Assembly (NCBI RefSeq): GCF_022201045.2
Contig: NC_068557.1
Coordinates: 28,001,501-28,065,500, forward strand
Reading direction: 5' to 3'
Source: Citrus sinensis
Lineage: Eukaryota > Streptophyta > Magnoliopsida > Sapindales > Rutaceae
DNA: 64,000 nt
Shown: piece by piece, positions 34,740 to 48,279 of the stretch
How positions within the stretch are numbered: position 1 is the stretch's first letter
Layout: every line of letters starts with the position of its first letter
The notes under the pieces: generated by a model
The model's input: only the letters and a program-made list of their open reading frames with translations
Told to the model about the DNA's origin: nothing
The model's database searches: none
Position numbers and translations under genes: made by a program

Positions 34740-37700
34740 ATTTATACATTAATCCTTTCCTGAGGAATTTCTGCAGAGCATTTCAAGGCCAAGCATGTAA
34801 TAGATGATATGCAATTCTTCTAAGCTACAAACTCCGCTTTTCCTTCTTCGTCATCTTCTCTGCTCGGCAAATTGGCATCTACAGCTTCATTAACTGCATC
34901 AGCTAATGTCTCTTCAACCCAACGCTTCAAGCTCGTTTCTCCTGCAAATACTTCGTCCGTGGGCTTTTTTTTAGTGAATGTGGAAACAACTCCTTCTGAT
35001 CCATACTCTCCATTTAAAACTTTAGCCATCATGGAAGTATCATAAAATTTACAACAAGATGGTGCAAATTTTATAGCAGAAAATAATTGAAACTATGATT
35101 TCTTTGTTGTTTATCAACTTTGTTTCGCATTTGGTAATTTTATCAGGGGAAAAAAAAAGTTCCTGAGAAAGCTACAGAGAGGAATGATGATAGCATTTTC
35201 AGAATTTTAACCAAAAACAATCATCTGGTGCCATATATCCAATAGTTGCTAGTAACAAGGTTTGTTTGACAAAGTTTACTCGGTCTAAAAGTATGGCCAT
35301 GCCAAAATCACCCAAATGTGCAACCATATCATCATTCAATAGAACGTTGTTGGGCTTCAAATCACAGTGGATCACTGGCATTGGACAGCCGTGATGAAGA
35401 TATTCCAAAACAGAAGCAACATCTATCATTAGGTCCAGCCTCTGTTGGCTATTGAGCAGGTGCTCGTGAGCATACAATCACTCCTCCAATCTCCCTTAAG
35501 GCTACTGCGGTATTAAAGCCTTGAAACCAGGATTACTGTCACCATTAATGATTTTAACAAGATTTCACTGCGTATTCCTCGCATAACTTCACATTCAGCA
35601 TCAAAACTTTCAAGTGCTCTAGTTTCCTGCAAACTATACTGCAACACTCATCCCATTAGCTAGTGTTGCTTTGTATACGGGGCAAAAAATCCCTGTACCA
35701 AGCAAGTTGCTTTCATCAAATCCATTTGTTACTTGTTACAGCTCATAAGATGAAATTATTCTCAATGTTGCCGAATTTAACAAATTGTTCTCTGTTGGCA
35801 GACTCTTGTCCCTCTCATGGCATCTTATGAGGATGACAATGAGAGCCAAAATAACCATTGTTTCCACAATTTCTGGTAAAATGCTTCTCAGCGCAAGCTT
35901 AGTGGCTGTGTATTTATGTATGGAGCTAGTTCTGCAGGGTGGAACTTGTAGTCGAGATATACCACAGAGTTCATGATTATGCTAGAATGATTCAGCAAAG
36001 AAGTTAGCTCCTGGTCCGCCACTTGGAATTTCTCTTTCTAGCCCATTGTAAGACACGTTAAAGAAGTTAAAATGAGAAAGTTCTCCCAATGACCTGGGAA
36101 TTTCTCCAGAAAGATTGTTACCAGAGAGATCTAAACTTTCTAAGCTAATTAAGCTCCCAAAAGATTGAGGAACCCCCAATGCTGCTTCGTGTATAACCTG
36201 ATAGTTGATTCCCTAATAAATGCAATTAAATCAAAACTTTCAAATTCCCAATATTTAATGGAAGAGAGCCACTTAGTGAATTCAAAGAAAAATGTACTAC
36301 TAAGACATACTCAAGGCTTTAGAAGATTGAAGGTATAGTAGAACTTAACCTGTTGAAGCTTAAGTTGAAATGCCTTAGAGAAGTTAAATTAGCCAAGCAA
36401 GTGGGTATCTGGCCTTGAAGTGCCTTGCTATTTAATTGTAAGGTATCTAAGCTCTCTAATTTACAAAGATCATTCGAAATGAATCCTTATAACTTATTGT
36501 AAGAAAGACCCATCTTTGGAGCTTGTGCAATTTTCCCCCTGTTCTAGGAAGAGTGCCAGCTAGTTCATTCTGAGCAAGGCTCAAACCTATCATGCTGCTT
36601 AAGTTACCGATTTATAGAGGAATTCCACCACTAAGTTGACCAGAACCTGCAAAAAGGTATTCAAGAGATGCAGAGAAATTTCCATTTAAATTCGAAAGGA
36701 CGCCTTTCGATGGAGTGCTTTCTATGGCCAGAAACCTTAAGTATCTGCAACTAGTCAAAGAAGAGTAGAAACTCTGTTGTTGAGTGGAAGATCCAGTTGT
36801 CAAATAATTATATCCTAAGTGTAAAATCTGGAGTTGTCTGCAATTACCAATCGTATCCGGAATAAGGCCAGAGAATAAATTATTTGGTAGCTCAAGGACA
36901 GTGACCTTCCATGGATTATTCCACTCAGATTTGTCCGTATTAAGGGTGCGTTTGAGGCAGCTGCGCAGTGGAGTCCTAGCAGATTTGGAAGGTGGAGACC
37001 AATGGTTGATGGCAGATGACCCAAAAAGTTATTTCCACTGAAGTCGATGGCTTCTATGATTGAGTTGTTGAAGATCATAGATGTTATGAGACCAGATAAG
37101 TTGTTGTCATCGAAATCTAAATACTGAAGGTTGTGTAGGTTGAATTTCATGTGGTATTTCCACTGCCCAAAGTAAAAAATCATGCATTAATTTATCAAGC
37201 TCTGGCATGTATTCAAATGCTTTATCTATAATCTAAAATTTTCAAGTAAAAATGGATGTTGAGCTTCTTTAAGTTGAATACCAATTAAGCTTAATAATTA
37301 AAAGAAAATTCTATGCAATATCGATTGCGGCCTCAAGTTGTATGCCAAGTTGATGCTTTTGAAATTGAATAGAATATCAAAACGTTCGGTTTTAAAAGAG
37401 ATTCATTATTACTAAAGCTATGTAAGGAGCAATATTGATAGATGGTTAATTTCTGAATCAAAGGCATGAAAGTTTGGTAATACCCGTCAATTGATTTTCA
37501 AAAAGTACTAAAAAGTGAGGAAAGTACAGTTTCCGATACTCTTTGGAATTGTTCATGTGATCTTATTTCTGTGAAAGAACAGCACTCCAAGTGACTGATG
37601 ACGCCGGCACAAATTGAAAGGGAGAATTCCTGATAAGCTGTTACTGAAAACGACGATCGATTTCATAGAAGAAACGTTGATGGATTGTGGAAATTCACCG

Positions 37701-37985
37701 GCAAACAAAATCCATATTGTTTAATTTTTATAAAGAATTAAGCAAAACATTGCAAGTTAGTAAAAGAACAAGATTGAATTGTAAAGTCAAAATTTGTTAC
37801 CCACAAGATATAATTCGATAAGCTGAGATAAGTTTCCAATACTTTGTGGAATCGTTCCTGTGATTTTGTTAGCAGAAAGTACCAATCCCGAGCTTTCTGC
37901 AATCACCTAAACATGAAAGAATTTGGCTTGTTATCCATTTGAAGAAACGTCAAACGATTGTGTAAAACTGTTACGCACTTTATAC
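34740..37985 (-). pseudogene. LRR receptor kinase pseudogene, copy A of the cluster
   Basis: This is a decayed copy of the LRR-XII receptor kinases to its right. Recognisable pieces on the minus strand are: the exon 1 tail near 37985-37800 (ITGTIPQSIGNLSQL in broken context); exon 2 near 37690-37560 (GEFPQSINVSSMKSI); LRRs in several frames between 37183 and 35982; a kinase piece at 35477-35199 with the catalytic loop VIHCDLKPNNVLLNDDMVAH; and the C-terminal kinase exon at 35032-34820. Signal peptide, LRRNT and first LRRs are missing. Frame changes and stops recur, for example a stop after GKAEFVA where the intact copies continue. The wording is closest to copy D (GSLISLESLDLSGNN). Confidence 0.88.
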
Positions 37986-39929
37986 AGTGTGGCCCAAGAA
38001 CCTGGTGGATAATTGGATATAGTCCGTTTTAGCCACAAAATTTATCATTAATTTTGTTATTATACTGTGCAACCCTAAACACATTTACTTAATTCAGAGA
38101 GCACATGACTTGTAAATTAGCCCACGAACTCACTCGCTGGTAACGTAGATATTACATACTTTGCTCTTGAGAACCTTGCATCCTTGTGAGGGTCATTAGA
38201 ATAAGATGGGATGGAACCCATATCGTAAACATATTTATCTACACATCGGATCGCGAATCGGCTCCAATATCAATTGTAATAATATGGGTCCAACAACTAA
38301 GTAGATATTATCTAATTTAGGCAAACAGCCCATCATGATTTTTTTATTAGGATTTACAATCTAAAATATATCTGTTTAGCTAAGAAAGTCCATGACTTAT
38401 AAAGAAACTCTCTTGCAAGGAATGAAAGGTGTCAACCACTAAACACAAACTATTGGGAATTAAAATAGGACTTGGATCAAGTGATGAGCTGACTTATGCT
38501 TAATTTTTCATAATCTTTTGCCACACGTACATGTAGCAATATATGATTAAGATTTAGTTAATTTTATATTCTTGTTATTTTGTATATTTCTAAAATGTTA
38601 GTAAAAAGGTCACTAAATCTAAATTCATTAAAATAACTTATTTAAAAACATAAGGGTAAATACTTGTTAGTCTCCATATTTTGAGTTAAATGTCTGTTTA
38701 ATCCTATATTTAAAAAAAGTACTTCAAAACACCATTGTTGGTAATTATATTACAATTTACCCTTACTTTTTCTTTACTTTTATAATAATACCCCAGCAAC
38801 AATATTCTTGGAGATATTAAATAAAAGAAAAAAATATAAATTTATCAAATTAGCCTTAAAAGTAAAATAAAAAATCAATTGCTATTATTTTACTTTTAGG
38901 ATTAATTTGAAAAACAATTTTTTAAATAAAAAATTATCCGTAAGATTGTTACAAGGGTATTAAACATTACTTTAAATTGATTGGATCAATTTATTCATAA
39001 ATAATAATTAATAAGATTGTTGTAAGGATATGAAAAACACTAGTTGTTTCATATTGATATTTATTTTCTTAATTTCCTAATAAGTAATTTTCAGTTAATT
39101 TGTTAAAGAAATTTATCCACCCAAAATAATAATAATAATAATAAAAATAAAATAAATAAATAAAAAGATATGTTAAATGGAGGCCTTATCCTCAATGTCC
39201 ATTTTTGTTGTTACAATTTTTATTTAAAATGTTTGTTTTTAGCTGGATATACTAGCAAGATGGAGGTCAAATGAAACTTCCAAAACAAAGTGAAAAAATG
39301 TCACGGTCGATTATTGTCTACCAGTCGATGAAAAGCTGAAAGAAGGCACCATGCCCTATCCTTCAACATGATTTTCACTATCAGATAGGGATATTGGCTG
39401 ATCGTTCAAGATGGATATCACTATCAAAATCCATTAAGCCGCGGCCCCCAATCCAAGTTCATGATTATTGTTTTCCATCATACATGGATAATAAGTATAT
39501 GCTTACATGGTTATTGACATTGCATATAAGTTTTCTATGTTCAGAATGATTATTAGTTCAGAATTGAGATGTCGGTGTTAATGCTCTGCACGTGTCCTCG
39601 TGATCGCCTGGCTTTAATGCGCATATCCTGGATAGTGATCATAAACTTTCTTTCGGAATACAACTACGCTAATACTTTCATTTTACTAGACCAGCCACTT
39701 ATTCCATGTTAATTTGTAAGGTAAAAACCCACCACTGATGCAGGCCGCAACAAAGCTAGCATCCCCACTCCGACAACAAGTTAACCCAACCCCTCCTGAC
39801 ACTACTTGTGGCTCAGGTATTAGCAACTGAAAATTTAACTCAGGAAGAGACAGACACTGACGCCAACCGTGCACAACTTCCTACCAGAATCGAATTTGCC
39901 CCGTTGAGTCAGCCAAAGCTGGCGGCATC
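37986..39929. other. Intergenic DNA between receptor kinase copies A and B
   Basis: AT-rich, with an AAT/AAAT-rich low-complexity patch near 39127-39165. A block near 39449-39475 (ccaatccaagttcatgatta and beyond) recurs in diverged form near 53590-53625, so part of this spacer was duplicated along with the genes. Short frames near 39686-39874 were not recognised. Confidence 0.55.
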
Positions 39930-42900
39930 AGCAGTATCAAGCTTGTTGAACATCTTTTAGAAACTTTGTTTTTATCTTCTTGAGATTAGCCAAAGCATCT
40001 TTAACATTCATTCTTTCCTCATGAATTTATTCCGAGCATTTCAATGCCAAGCTCATAACGGATGACATGCACTTCTTCTTAGATGCAATGTCAGCTTCTT
40101 CTTCTCCGCTCAGCAAATTGGCATCTATAACGTCAGTAACCGCATCAGGTAATGATTCTTCGACCCAATGCTTCAAGCACACTTCCCCTGTAAACATATC
40201 ATCTGTAGGCTTTCTTCTAGTTAATGTTTCCATCATTAAAATGCCAAAGCTATAGACATCTCCACTGGTAGAAACAATTCCTTCTGATCCATACTCTCTA
40301 TTTATAAAACTTTAGTCATCAGAAAGTTCCATGAAAAATATCTATATATATGCTTAGAAAACTAGAACATTCACCTGGTGCCATGTAACCAATAGTTGCC
40401 AGAGTCATGGTTTGTTTCATAGAATCAACTCCGTCTAAGAGTTTAGCGATTCCAAAATCACCCAAATGTGCAACCATATCATCATCTAACAGAACATTGC
40501 TGGGCTTCAGATCACAGTGGATGATTGATGTTGAATAGCCTTGATGAAGATATTCCAATGCACAAGCAACATCTATCATTATGTCCAGCCTCTGTTCGAT
40601 ATTGAGCAGATAGTTATGAGAATACAACCACTTCTCCAAGCTCCCTTGGGGCATGTACTGCAGTATTAAAGCCTTGAAACCAGGATTACTGCAACTGCTA
40701 ACAATTTTAGCAAGATTTCGATGTCGAATTCTACGCATAACTTCACATTCCGCATCAAAACTTTTAAGTGCTCTATCTTCCAGCAAACTGAATATCTTTA
40801 TTGCGGCATTCATCCCATCAGCAAATGTTGCTTTGTACACAGAGCTGAAAATCCCTGTACCGAGCAAGTTGCTTTCACTAAATCCATTTGTAGCTAGTCG
40901 AAGCTCTTGGTATGAAATCCTTCTCAATGCTGCGGTATTCAACAAACTGTTCTCTGTCGGCCGACTCTTGTCCCTCTTGCGGCGTCTTAAGAGGATGATA
41001 ATGAGAGCCAGTACCGCCATTGTTGTCGCAATTGCTGGTAAAATATATCTCAACGCAAGTCTAGTGGCTTTGGATTGTTGAGAGGAACCAGTTTTGCAAG
41101 GTGGGACTTGTAGTCGAGATGAACCACCGAGTACAAGATTTTGCATTAACGATTCAGCAGTGAAGTTAACAAAAGGTCCTCCACTCGGAATTTCTCCTTC
41201 TGGTCCATTAAAAGATACATTCAAATAGCTAAGATGAGAAAGTGCTTCAAAGGACTTAGGAATCACTCCGGAAAACTTGTTATCAGAGAGATCCAAACTC
41301 TCTAAGCGGATCAAGCTGCCCATTGATTCAGGAATAGAGCCTTCGAATCCATTTGCGGCTAAGCCGAGATATGTTAAATCTTTGAGACCATTAATACCGC
41401 CTGGGATAGAACAAGATAGCTGATTCCCAGATAAATATAATGCTTTCAAGACTTTCAAATTCCCAATATCTTGCGGAAGACAGCCACTTAGCAAATTAAA
41501 CGAATAGTCTACCACTAAAATAAACTCAAGGCTCCAGAACGTTGAAGGTATAGTGGAATTCAACCTGTTGGAGCTTAAATTGAGATATCTTAGAGATGTT
41601 AGATTAGCCAAGCAAGGGGATATCTGGCCTTGAAGTGCATTACCCTGTAACAGTAGGGTATTTAAGCTTTCTAATTGACATAGCTCAGATGGGATGGATC
41701 CTTGAATATTATTGTATGACAGATCCAATCCTTGAAGCTTCTGCAATTTTCCCACTGTTGTTGGAATAGCGCTGCTTAATTTATTTTTATTAAAGGCTCA
41801 AAACTATCATGTTGCTCAAGTTACCGAATTCTACAGGAATTGCACCACGAAGTTCAGTAGAAGATGCAAAAAAGTATTCAAGAGATGTCGAGAGATTTCC
41901 AATGGAATTCGGCAGGGCGCCTTTCAATGGATTGTTTTGTAAGACCAGCCGCCTCAAATATCTGCAATTTGTCAAAGATGTGTAGAAACTCTGTCCTTGA
42001 GTCGAAGATCCAGTGGTCAAATGGTTCAATGATAAGTCGAGAATCTGGAGTTGTCTGCAATTACCAAACGTATTGGGAATAAGGCCAGAGAATAGATTTT
42101 CTGATAATCCCAGGAGAATGACCTGAGAAGCATTACAAATGGAACTAGGGATTATTCCGCTCAGATTATTCCCCCATAAGATTAGTCCTTGGAGATTTGG
42201 AAGGTAGGGACCAATGCTTGATGGGAGATGACCTGAGAAATGATTTCCATAAAGTTGAATGGCTTCTATGTTTGAGTTGTTGAAGATCATAGACGGTATG
42301 CGACCAATTAGCTTGTTGCTAGCAAGTCTAACACCTTCAGATTATATAGATTGCCAATTTCATGTGGTATTTCCCCTGCAACAATGTGAAAAGTCATGCA
42401 TTTACTTCACACGCATTGGCGAGCATTCAAAAAGTAGGATAATTAGAGCACGAATTGGAGTTTAGTCAAGATGAAGATCAAGCTTCTTCAAATTGAATAC
42501 CTATTGATTTCAGTAATTAAGTAAAAGAAAATAACGTGAAGCATTGGATCCTCGAATTGTATTAAAGGCATATGCTTTTAAAATTGAAATGGAATGTGGA
42601 ACTACCTATAAACTGATTTCTAAACCAAAGGTCTAGAGTTCTGTATTAATTTTACCTGTTAATTGATTTTGCCGAAGAATTAAAAAATTGAGCAATGTAC
42701 AGTGTCCGAGATTTTGAGGAATTCTTCCCGTGAACTTATTGTTGTATAAATAAGCTCTTCAAGATGAAGGCAGAAATCAACCGGGATACTTCCAGATAAG
42801 CTGTTATCGGCAAGAACAATAGATTTCAAAGAAGAAATGTTGAAAATGGCCGGTGGAAATTCACCTGGAAATTTAGATTATTTAAAGCTTGCAAGTAACA

Positions 42901-43245
42901 AATAGTGATGGTTCAATATCTCTAATCCAACCAGGTCTTGCAATAAATAAATAAAAGAAAACATGGCTGAATTATACCTTCCAAATTGTTACCATGAAGA
43001 TGCAACTCTCTAAGCTCAGTTAAGTTACCAACAGTTCGTGGTATTGTTCCAGTGATTTTGTTAACTGAGATGGACAATCTTTTGAGCTTGTTACTGTCAC
43101 CTAAACTCGAGAGGGAAGTTGCCCTGTTATCTTGTTTGAAGAAACATCAAACGATTCTTGATGTTGGGTGCAGACATCGCCAACTTAGTCATGAAACAGT
43201 GTAAAAATATTGTTAGGATAGCCTGAGGAAAATTCATTTTCACCG
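39930..43245 (-). pseudogene. LRR receptor kinase pseudogene, copy B (mosaic)
   Basis: A nearly complete but broken copy. Near 43240 it starts with a signal-peptide-like MNFPQAILTIFLHCFM up to SAPNI, then jumps directly to SFDVSSNKITGQLPS: the LRRNT and first LRRs are deleted. A frame break follows in the first exon. One frame break lies near 42320 (exon 3 start) and another near 41785, where LSL is followed by a stop. From 41755 to about 40377 a long frame holds LRRs, a membrane segment (YILPAIATTMAVLALIIILL) and most of the kinase. The glycine loop is altered to GTGIFSSVYK, and the catalytic loop is HCDLKPSNVLL. In the C-terminal kinase exon a stop replaces the residue after KCSE, some 30 codons early. 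LRRs match copy C; membrane and kinase match copy D. Confidence 0.88.
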
Positions 43246-44463
43246 TGAATATGGGTTAATTGCTTCGAGCAAATATTGAAGGAAGTCAATAACGGACGCA
43301 AGGCATTTGAATTTGGCGCACTCTAACCCAATATAAGAAAAGACTAGCGTAAGGATGCTTCCACTCCATTATTTTTTTGTAAATTCATTCTATTTTCAAA
43401 AAATAATTATAATAAGTTCTCGATATTTTTAAAATATACAAATAAAAAAGGTTTTCATAATTAATTAATTAAATCTGTCTTTTAATTTTTTTACTTTAAT
43501 AAATTTGACTATTAAAATTACTTTAAAAGAAGTTTTATTTGACTACTTTAATAATATGAGAAAGCCAGCCAAGAAGAGAGCTAATAGCAAAATCGAATAA
43601 CAGAGGAATCACTCAGAGTAAATTGTCCCAAAAATCATTAGCTGTATTTAATTTTATTTGATTAAATCTACAAACTTTTTCTTTATATACATTTTTTTAA
43701 AAAAATATTGTGAACTTATTGTAATTATTTCTTGGGAGTGGAGTGGGTTTACAAAAATCAGAGAGTGGAAATATCATCACCAAATATTAATTACATTTAA
43801 CCTTGAAATTTAGTATAAATAAAGTATGGTTTGCGTAAATTTTTAGATGGTGACAGATATTCCATAACAAATCAATACCCTTAATCCTTAAAAATTATTT
43901 TTCTAGAAGCAGGTCGAGATCTGGATCATATAAATATTAAAACATGGCCGGCCGGATGCATAATCCAAAAGGAAAAGACATAAGAGTAATTAGGAGAAGG
44001 TAAGCTCAGAGTGTTTTCCCATTTATCTTTTCATTTTCAAACTTTAATTTTCAGTCTTGACAGCAAATCAAAATCTGAAAGATAATAACTGCATCACAAA
44101 ATCTTTTATGACCAATAATAGATCTTAATTGAATGATAATTAAGTATGTAAATGGTCAATTCTTATCGGTAAAGAGTTGAACAACAAAAATCATTTTTAA
44201 TTCCAAGGAAGCGTATCTTTAATACGTTTTTTTTTTTCTTTAAACCTTTTCTCATTAAAAAGCATGATTATCGAATAAATACAAATGATAAACTAACAAG
44301 TGCATTTGTCACTGGCTCTTGTAGTACATGCTCTATCAAATCTTATTTTAATAACCGTTGTCGGTATCCAAACTTATACTTCCCATTTCTGACTCTGTAA
44401 TTTATCTTAGAAAGCAAGAAAGAACCCTGTACATAAATATGAGAGACCCCATATCAGTATATA
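43246..44463. other. Intergenic DNA between receptor kinase copies B and C
   Basis: AT-rich; no open frame of note and no transposon end recognised. The part next to 44464 should be the 3' UTR of copy C, and the part next to 43245 the former promoter of copy B. Confidence 0.5.
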
Positions 44464-47400
44464 TCAAAACTCTTGAACATCCATTAGAAAATTTGTTCTG
44501 ATCTTCTGAAGATCAACCAAAGCATCCTTTACTTTCATTCTCTCTTCAGGAATATCTGTGGCGCATTTCAAGGCCAAGCTCATAATTGATGATATGCATT
44601 TCGTCTTAGCTGCGTACTCAGCTCCTTCTTCTTCTTCGCTGCTCAGCAATTCGGCATCTACAACTTCAGTGACTGCAAGACGCAGTGACTCTTCAACCCA
44701 CTTCTTCAAGCTCGTTTCTCCTGTAAACATTTCATCCGTGGGCATTTTTCTAGTGAATGTTTCTATCATTAAAATACCAAAGCTGTAGACATCTCCGCAT
44801 GTTGAAACTATACCTTCTGATCCATACTCTGCATGTAAAACATAATCATCACTAAAACAAAGTATCTTGGCATTATAGCAAGATAGTGCTAACAGCAGAA
44901 ATATTTGGAATTACAAAGTGCATACTGTTTTAAAAGTATATTTTAAAGATAAAAATGAAAAAAATAATTCAAAAAAAGTTCCATTCCACTTGAGCCTGTT
45001 AAAAAACTCACCTGGAGCCATATATCCAAAAGTTGCCAGTGTCATGGTCTGTGTGACAGAATCTTCTCCATCTAAAAGTTTGGAAATGCCAAAATCACTC
45101 AAATGTGCAACCGTGTCATCATCTAATAGAACATTGCTGGGCTTCAAATCACAGTGGATTACTGGCGTTGGATGGCCGTGATGAAGATATTCCAAAGCAG
45201 AAGCGACATCTATCATTATGTCCAGCCTCTGTTGTATGTTCAGAGTGTACTTGTGGGAATACAACCACTTCTCCAGGCTCCCTTGAGGCATGTACTCCAG
45301 TATTAAAGCCTTGAAACCATGATTGCTGCAACTGCTAATGATTTTAACCAGATTCCGATGGCGAACTCTACGCAAAACTTCACATTCAGCATCAAAACTT
45401 TTAATTGCGCCATCCAGCTGCAAATTGAATACTTTTATTGCAACATTCATCCCATATGGTAGTGTTGCTTTATACACAGAGCCAAAACTTCCTGCACCAA
45501 TCAAGTTGCTTTCACTAAATCCATCAGTCAATCGTTGAAGCTCTTGGTATGAAATTCTTCTCCAAGTTGCAAGACTCAACGAATCGTTCTCCAATATTGG
45601 GAGATTTTTGTTTCTCGTACAACATCTTATGAAGATGATAATAAGAGCCAACATTACCACTGCTGTTGCTACTGCAGGTAAAACATATCTCAGAAGCTTA
45701 CTGGATTTGGATTGTTGTGTGGAGCTAGTTTCGCATGCTTGAACTTGTAGTCGCAATGAACCACACAGTGCATAATTCTGCATAAAAGATCCTTCTGTGA
45801 AATTAACAAAAGGTCCTCCACTTGGAATTTCTCCTTCTAGTCTGTTGAAAGACACATTAAAATAGACAAGATGAGAAAGTGCTTCCAAGGATTTGGGAAT
45901 CTCTCCGGAAAGCTTGTTATCAGAGAGATCCACACTCTCTAAGCTAATTAAGCTGCCAATTGATTCAGGAATAGAGCCTTGGAATCCATTTCTTGCTACG
46001 GCGAGATAAGTTAGATCTTTGAGACCTCCAATGCTGCTCGGGATAGAACAAGATAGCTGATTCCCAGATAAATATAATCCTGTCAAGACTTTCAAATTCC
46101 CAATATCTTGCGGAAGACAGCCACTTAGCAAATTAAGCGAAAAGTCTACCACTAAGATATACTCAAGGCTCCAGAACGTTGGAGGTATAGTGGAATTCAA
46201 CCTGTTGGAGCTTAAATTGAGTGCTCTTAGGGAAGTTAAATTAGCCAAGCAAGTGGGTATCTGGTTTTGAAGTGCATTACCCTGTAACAGTAGGGTATTT
46301 AAGCTTTCTAATTGACATAGCTCAGATGGGATGGATCCTTGAATATTATTGTATGAGAGATCCAATCCTTGAAGATTCTGCAATTTTCCCACTGTTGTTG
46401 GAATAGTGCTAGCCAATTGGTTCTGATAAAGGCTCAGAGCTATGATGTTGCTTAAGTTACCAAATTCTGCTGGAATTCCACCGCCAAGTTCACAGGAACC
46501 TGCATAAAAGTATTCAAGAGATTTGGAGAGATTTCCAACGGAATTTGGAAGAATGCCTTTCCATGGATTTGTTTGTATTGCTAGATATCTCAAGTATCTG
46601 CAGTTTGTCAAAGAAGAGAAGAAACTCTGTCCTTGAGACAAAGATCCAGTGGCCAATTGACTATATGCTAAGTTTAGTATCTGAAGTTGTCTGCAGTTCC
46701 CAAATGTATTTGCAACAAGGCCAGAGAATAAATTACGCGATAGCTCCAGGACAGTGAGCTTGGATGCATTACATATGGAACTAGGGATTACTCCACTCAA
46801 GTTATTCCCCCATAGGTAAAGTCTCAAGAGATTCGGAAGGTTGATTCCAGTGCTTGATGGAAGATTACCCGATAAATGGTTCCCGTAAAGCTGAATGACT
46901 TCTATGTTTGAGTTGTTGAAGATTATAGAAGGTATGAGACCGGTTAAGTTGTTGGCACCGAAATCTAAAAGCTTCAGATTCTGTAGGTTGCCAATTTCAT
47001 GTGGTATTTCCCCTGCCATAATGTGCAAAACCAAGCTCAAGTATGAATTTAAATGCTTGATGTATATTCAAAAGGAACTACAACTAGAAACATGGGCAAA
47101 GTTTAGTCAAGTTGAAAATCAAGCTTCTTCAAACGGAGTAGGATTGATTTCAATAATTATAGAAAATTTTATGCAGTAATTACAGCCCCAAATTGTATAT
47201 AAGTTGATTCTTTTAAAATTGTAACAGAATATAAAAAGAAGTGTGGCGTTGAGAGAGATTCATCATATTAATTCTGTGCATCAAACATCATTGATGGAAC
47301 ATTGAATCAAAGGCTCTGATAGTTTGGTGCTACCTGTCAACTGATTATCACGAAGACCCAAATAATTGAGCAAAGTACAGTTCCCGATATCCTTTGGAAT

Positions 47401-48279
47401 TCTTCCTGTCGTCATACAGTCACGTAAATTAAGTTCTTGGAGTGATGGAAGACGCTGGCACAAATCGACAGGAAGACTCCCGAATAAGCTGTTGTTGGCA
47501 AGAACAATCACTCTCAAAGAAGAAACGTTGAAGATGGTAGGTGGAAATTCCCCTGCAAAATCAACTTATAAAGAACGATGCAAACAAGCAACTAGCAAAG
47601 AATGATGAAACAAGCCTGGTGGGACACTACCTTGTAAATTGTTACCATTTAGGTATAATTCCATAAGCTCAGTTAAGTTTCCAATGTTCTGTGGAATCCT
47701 TCCTGTGAGTTCGTTAAAAGACACTGACAATCTTTTCAACTTGCTGCAATCACCTAAACTTGAAGGTAGCTGCCCTGTTATCTGATTTGAAGAAACGTCA
47801 AAGGACTCGAGTTCTGTCAGACTATTACACATATCATCAAAAAGATTGCCAGATATTCTATTGGATGACAAATCAATGATCCTCAATCGCCGCATGAGCC
47901 ATAGCTCATTAGGAAGGGTGCCATGGAAACGGTTGCCACTGATGTTAAGAGATACAAGAAATGACAGATTCGCGACGTGTGGTGGGATGGTGCCGCCAAG
48001 ACCCAAGTTTGGGATGCTCAGGTCGGTGACTCTCCCATGGCGGCTACCACAAGTGACGCCGACCCAATTGCATACTGAGTTTGAGCTTGAGGTGTTGGTG
48101 GTCGCTGACAAGTTCCAGTTGCGTTCAAAGAAATTTTGAGGGTCCAAAGCTATGTGAGCTTTCACTTGAAGAAGAGCTGCTTCATCAGTTGTGATGTTGG
48201 CTTCAGTTATACTCATCAACTTAGCCATGAAAAGTATCGCCAGAAGAGCGCGGCCACACGGAATATTCATTTTCGCCAT
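44464..48279 (-). CDS. LRR-XII receptor-like kinase, copy C (intact, 1077 aa)
   Basis: Predicted plasma-membrane receptor kinase of the FLS2/EFR/At3g47570-like group; members perceive microbial peptides, but this ligand is unknown. Exons on the minus strand: 48279-47631, 47552-47334, 47012-45012 and 44828-44464. Order: signal peptide (MAKMNIPCGRALLAILFMAK), LRRNT ending CNWVGVTC, a long LRR ectodomain (roughly 90-690), a membrane helix near 725-750 (YVLPAVATAVVMLALIIIF), then the kinase from about 780. The glycine loop GAGSFGSVYK and lysine VAIKVF are present. The catalytic loop HCDLKPSNVLL has Cys in place of Arg (non-RD, usual in immune receptors), and the activation segment starts DFGISKLL where copies B and D have DFGIAKLL. 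The start at 48279 rather than the upstream in-frame ATG is chosen because it gives a normal signal peptide. No defect seen; one of two intact members of the array. Confidence 0.92.

Noticed and set aside
39686..39874. 62-codon minus-strand frame near copy B
   Set aside because: Not part of the receptor kinase by sequence and not recognisable otherwise.
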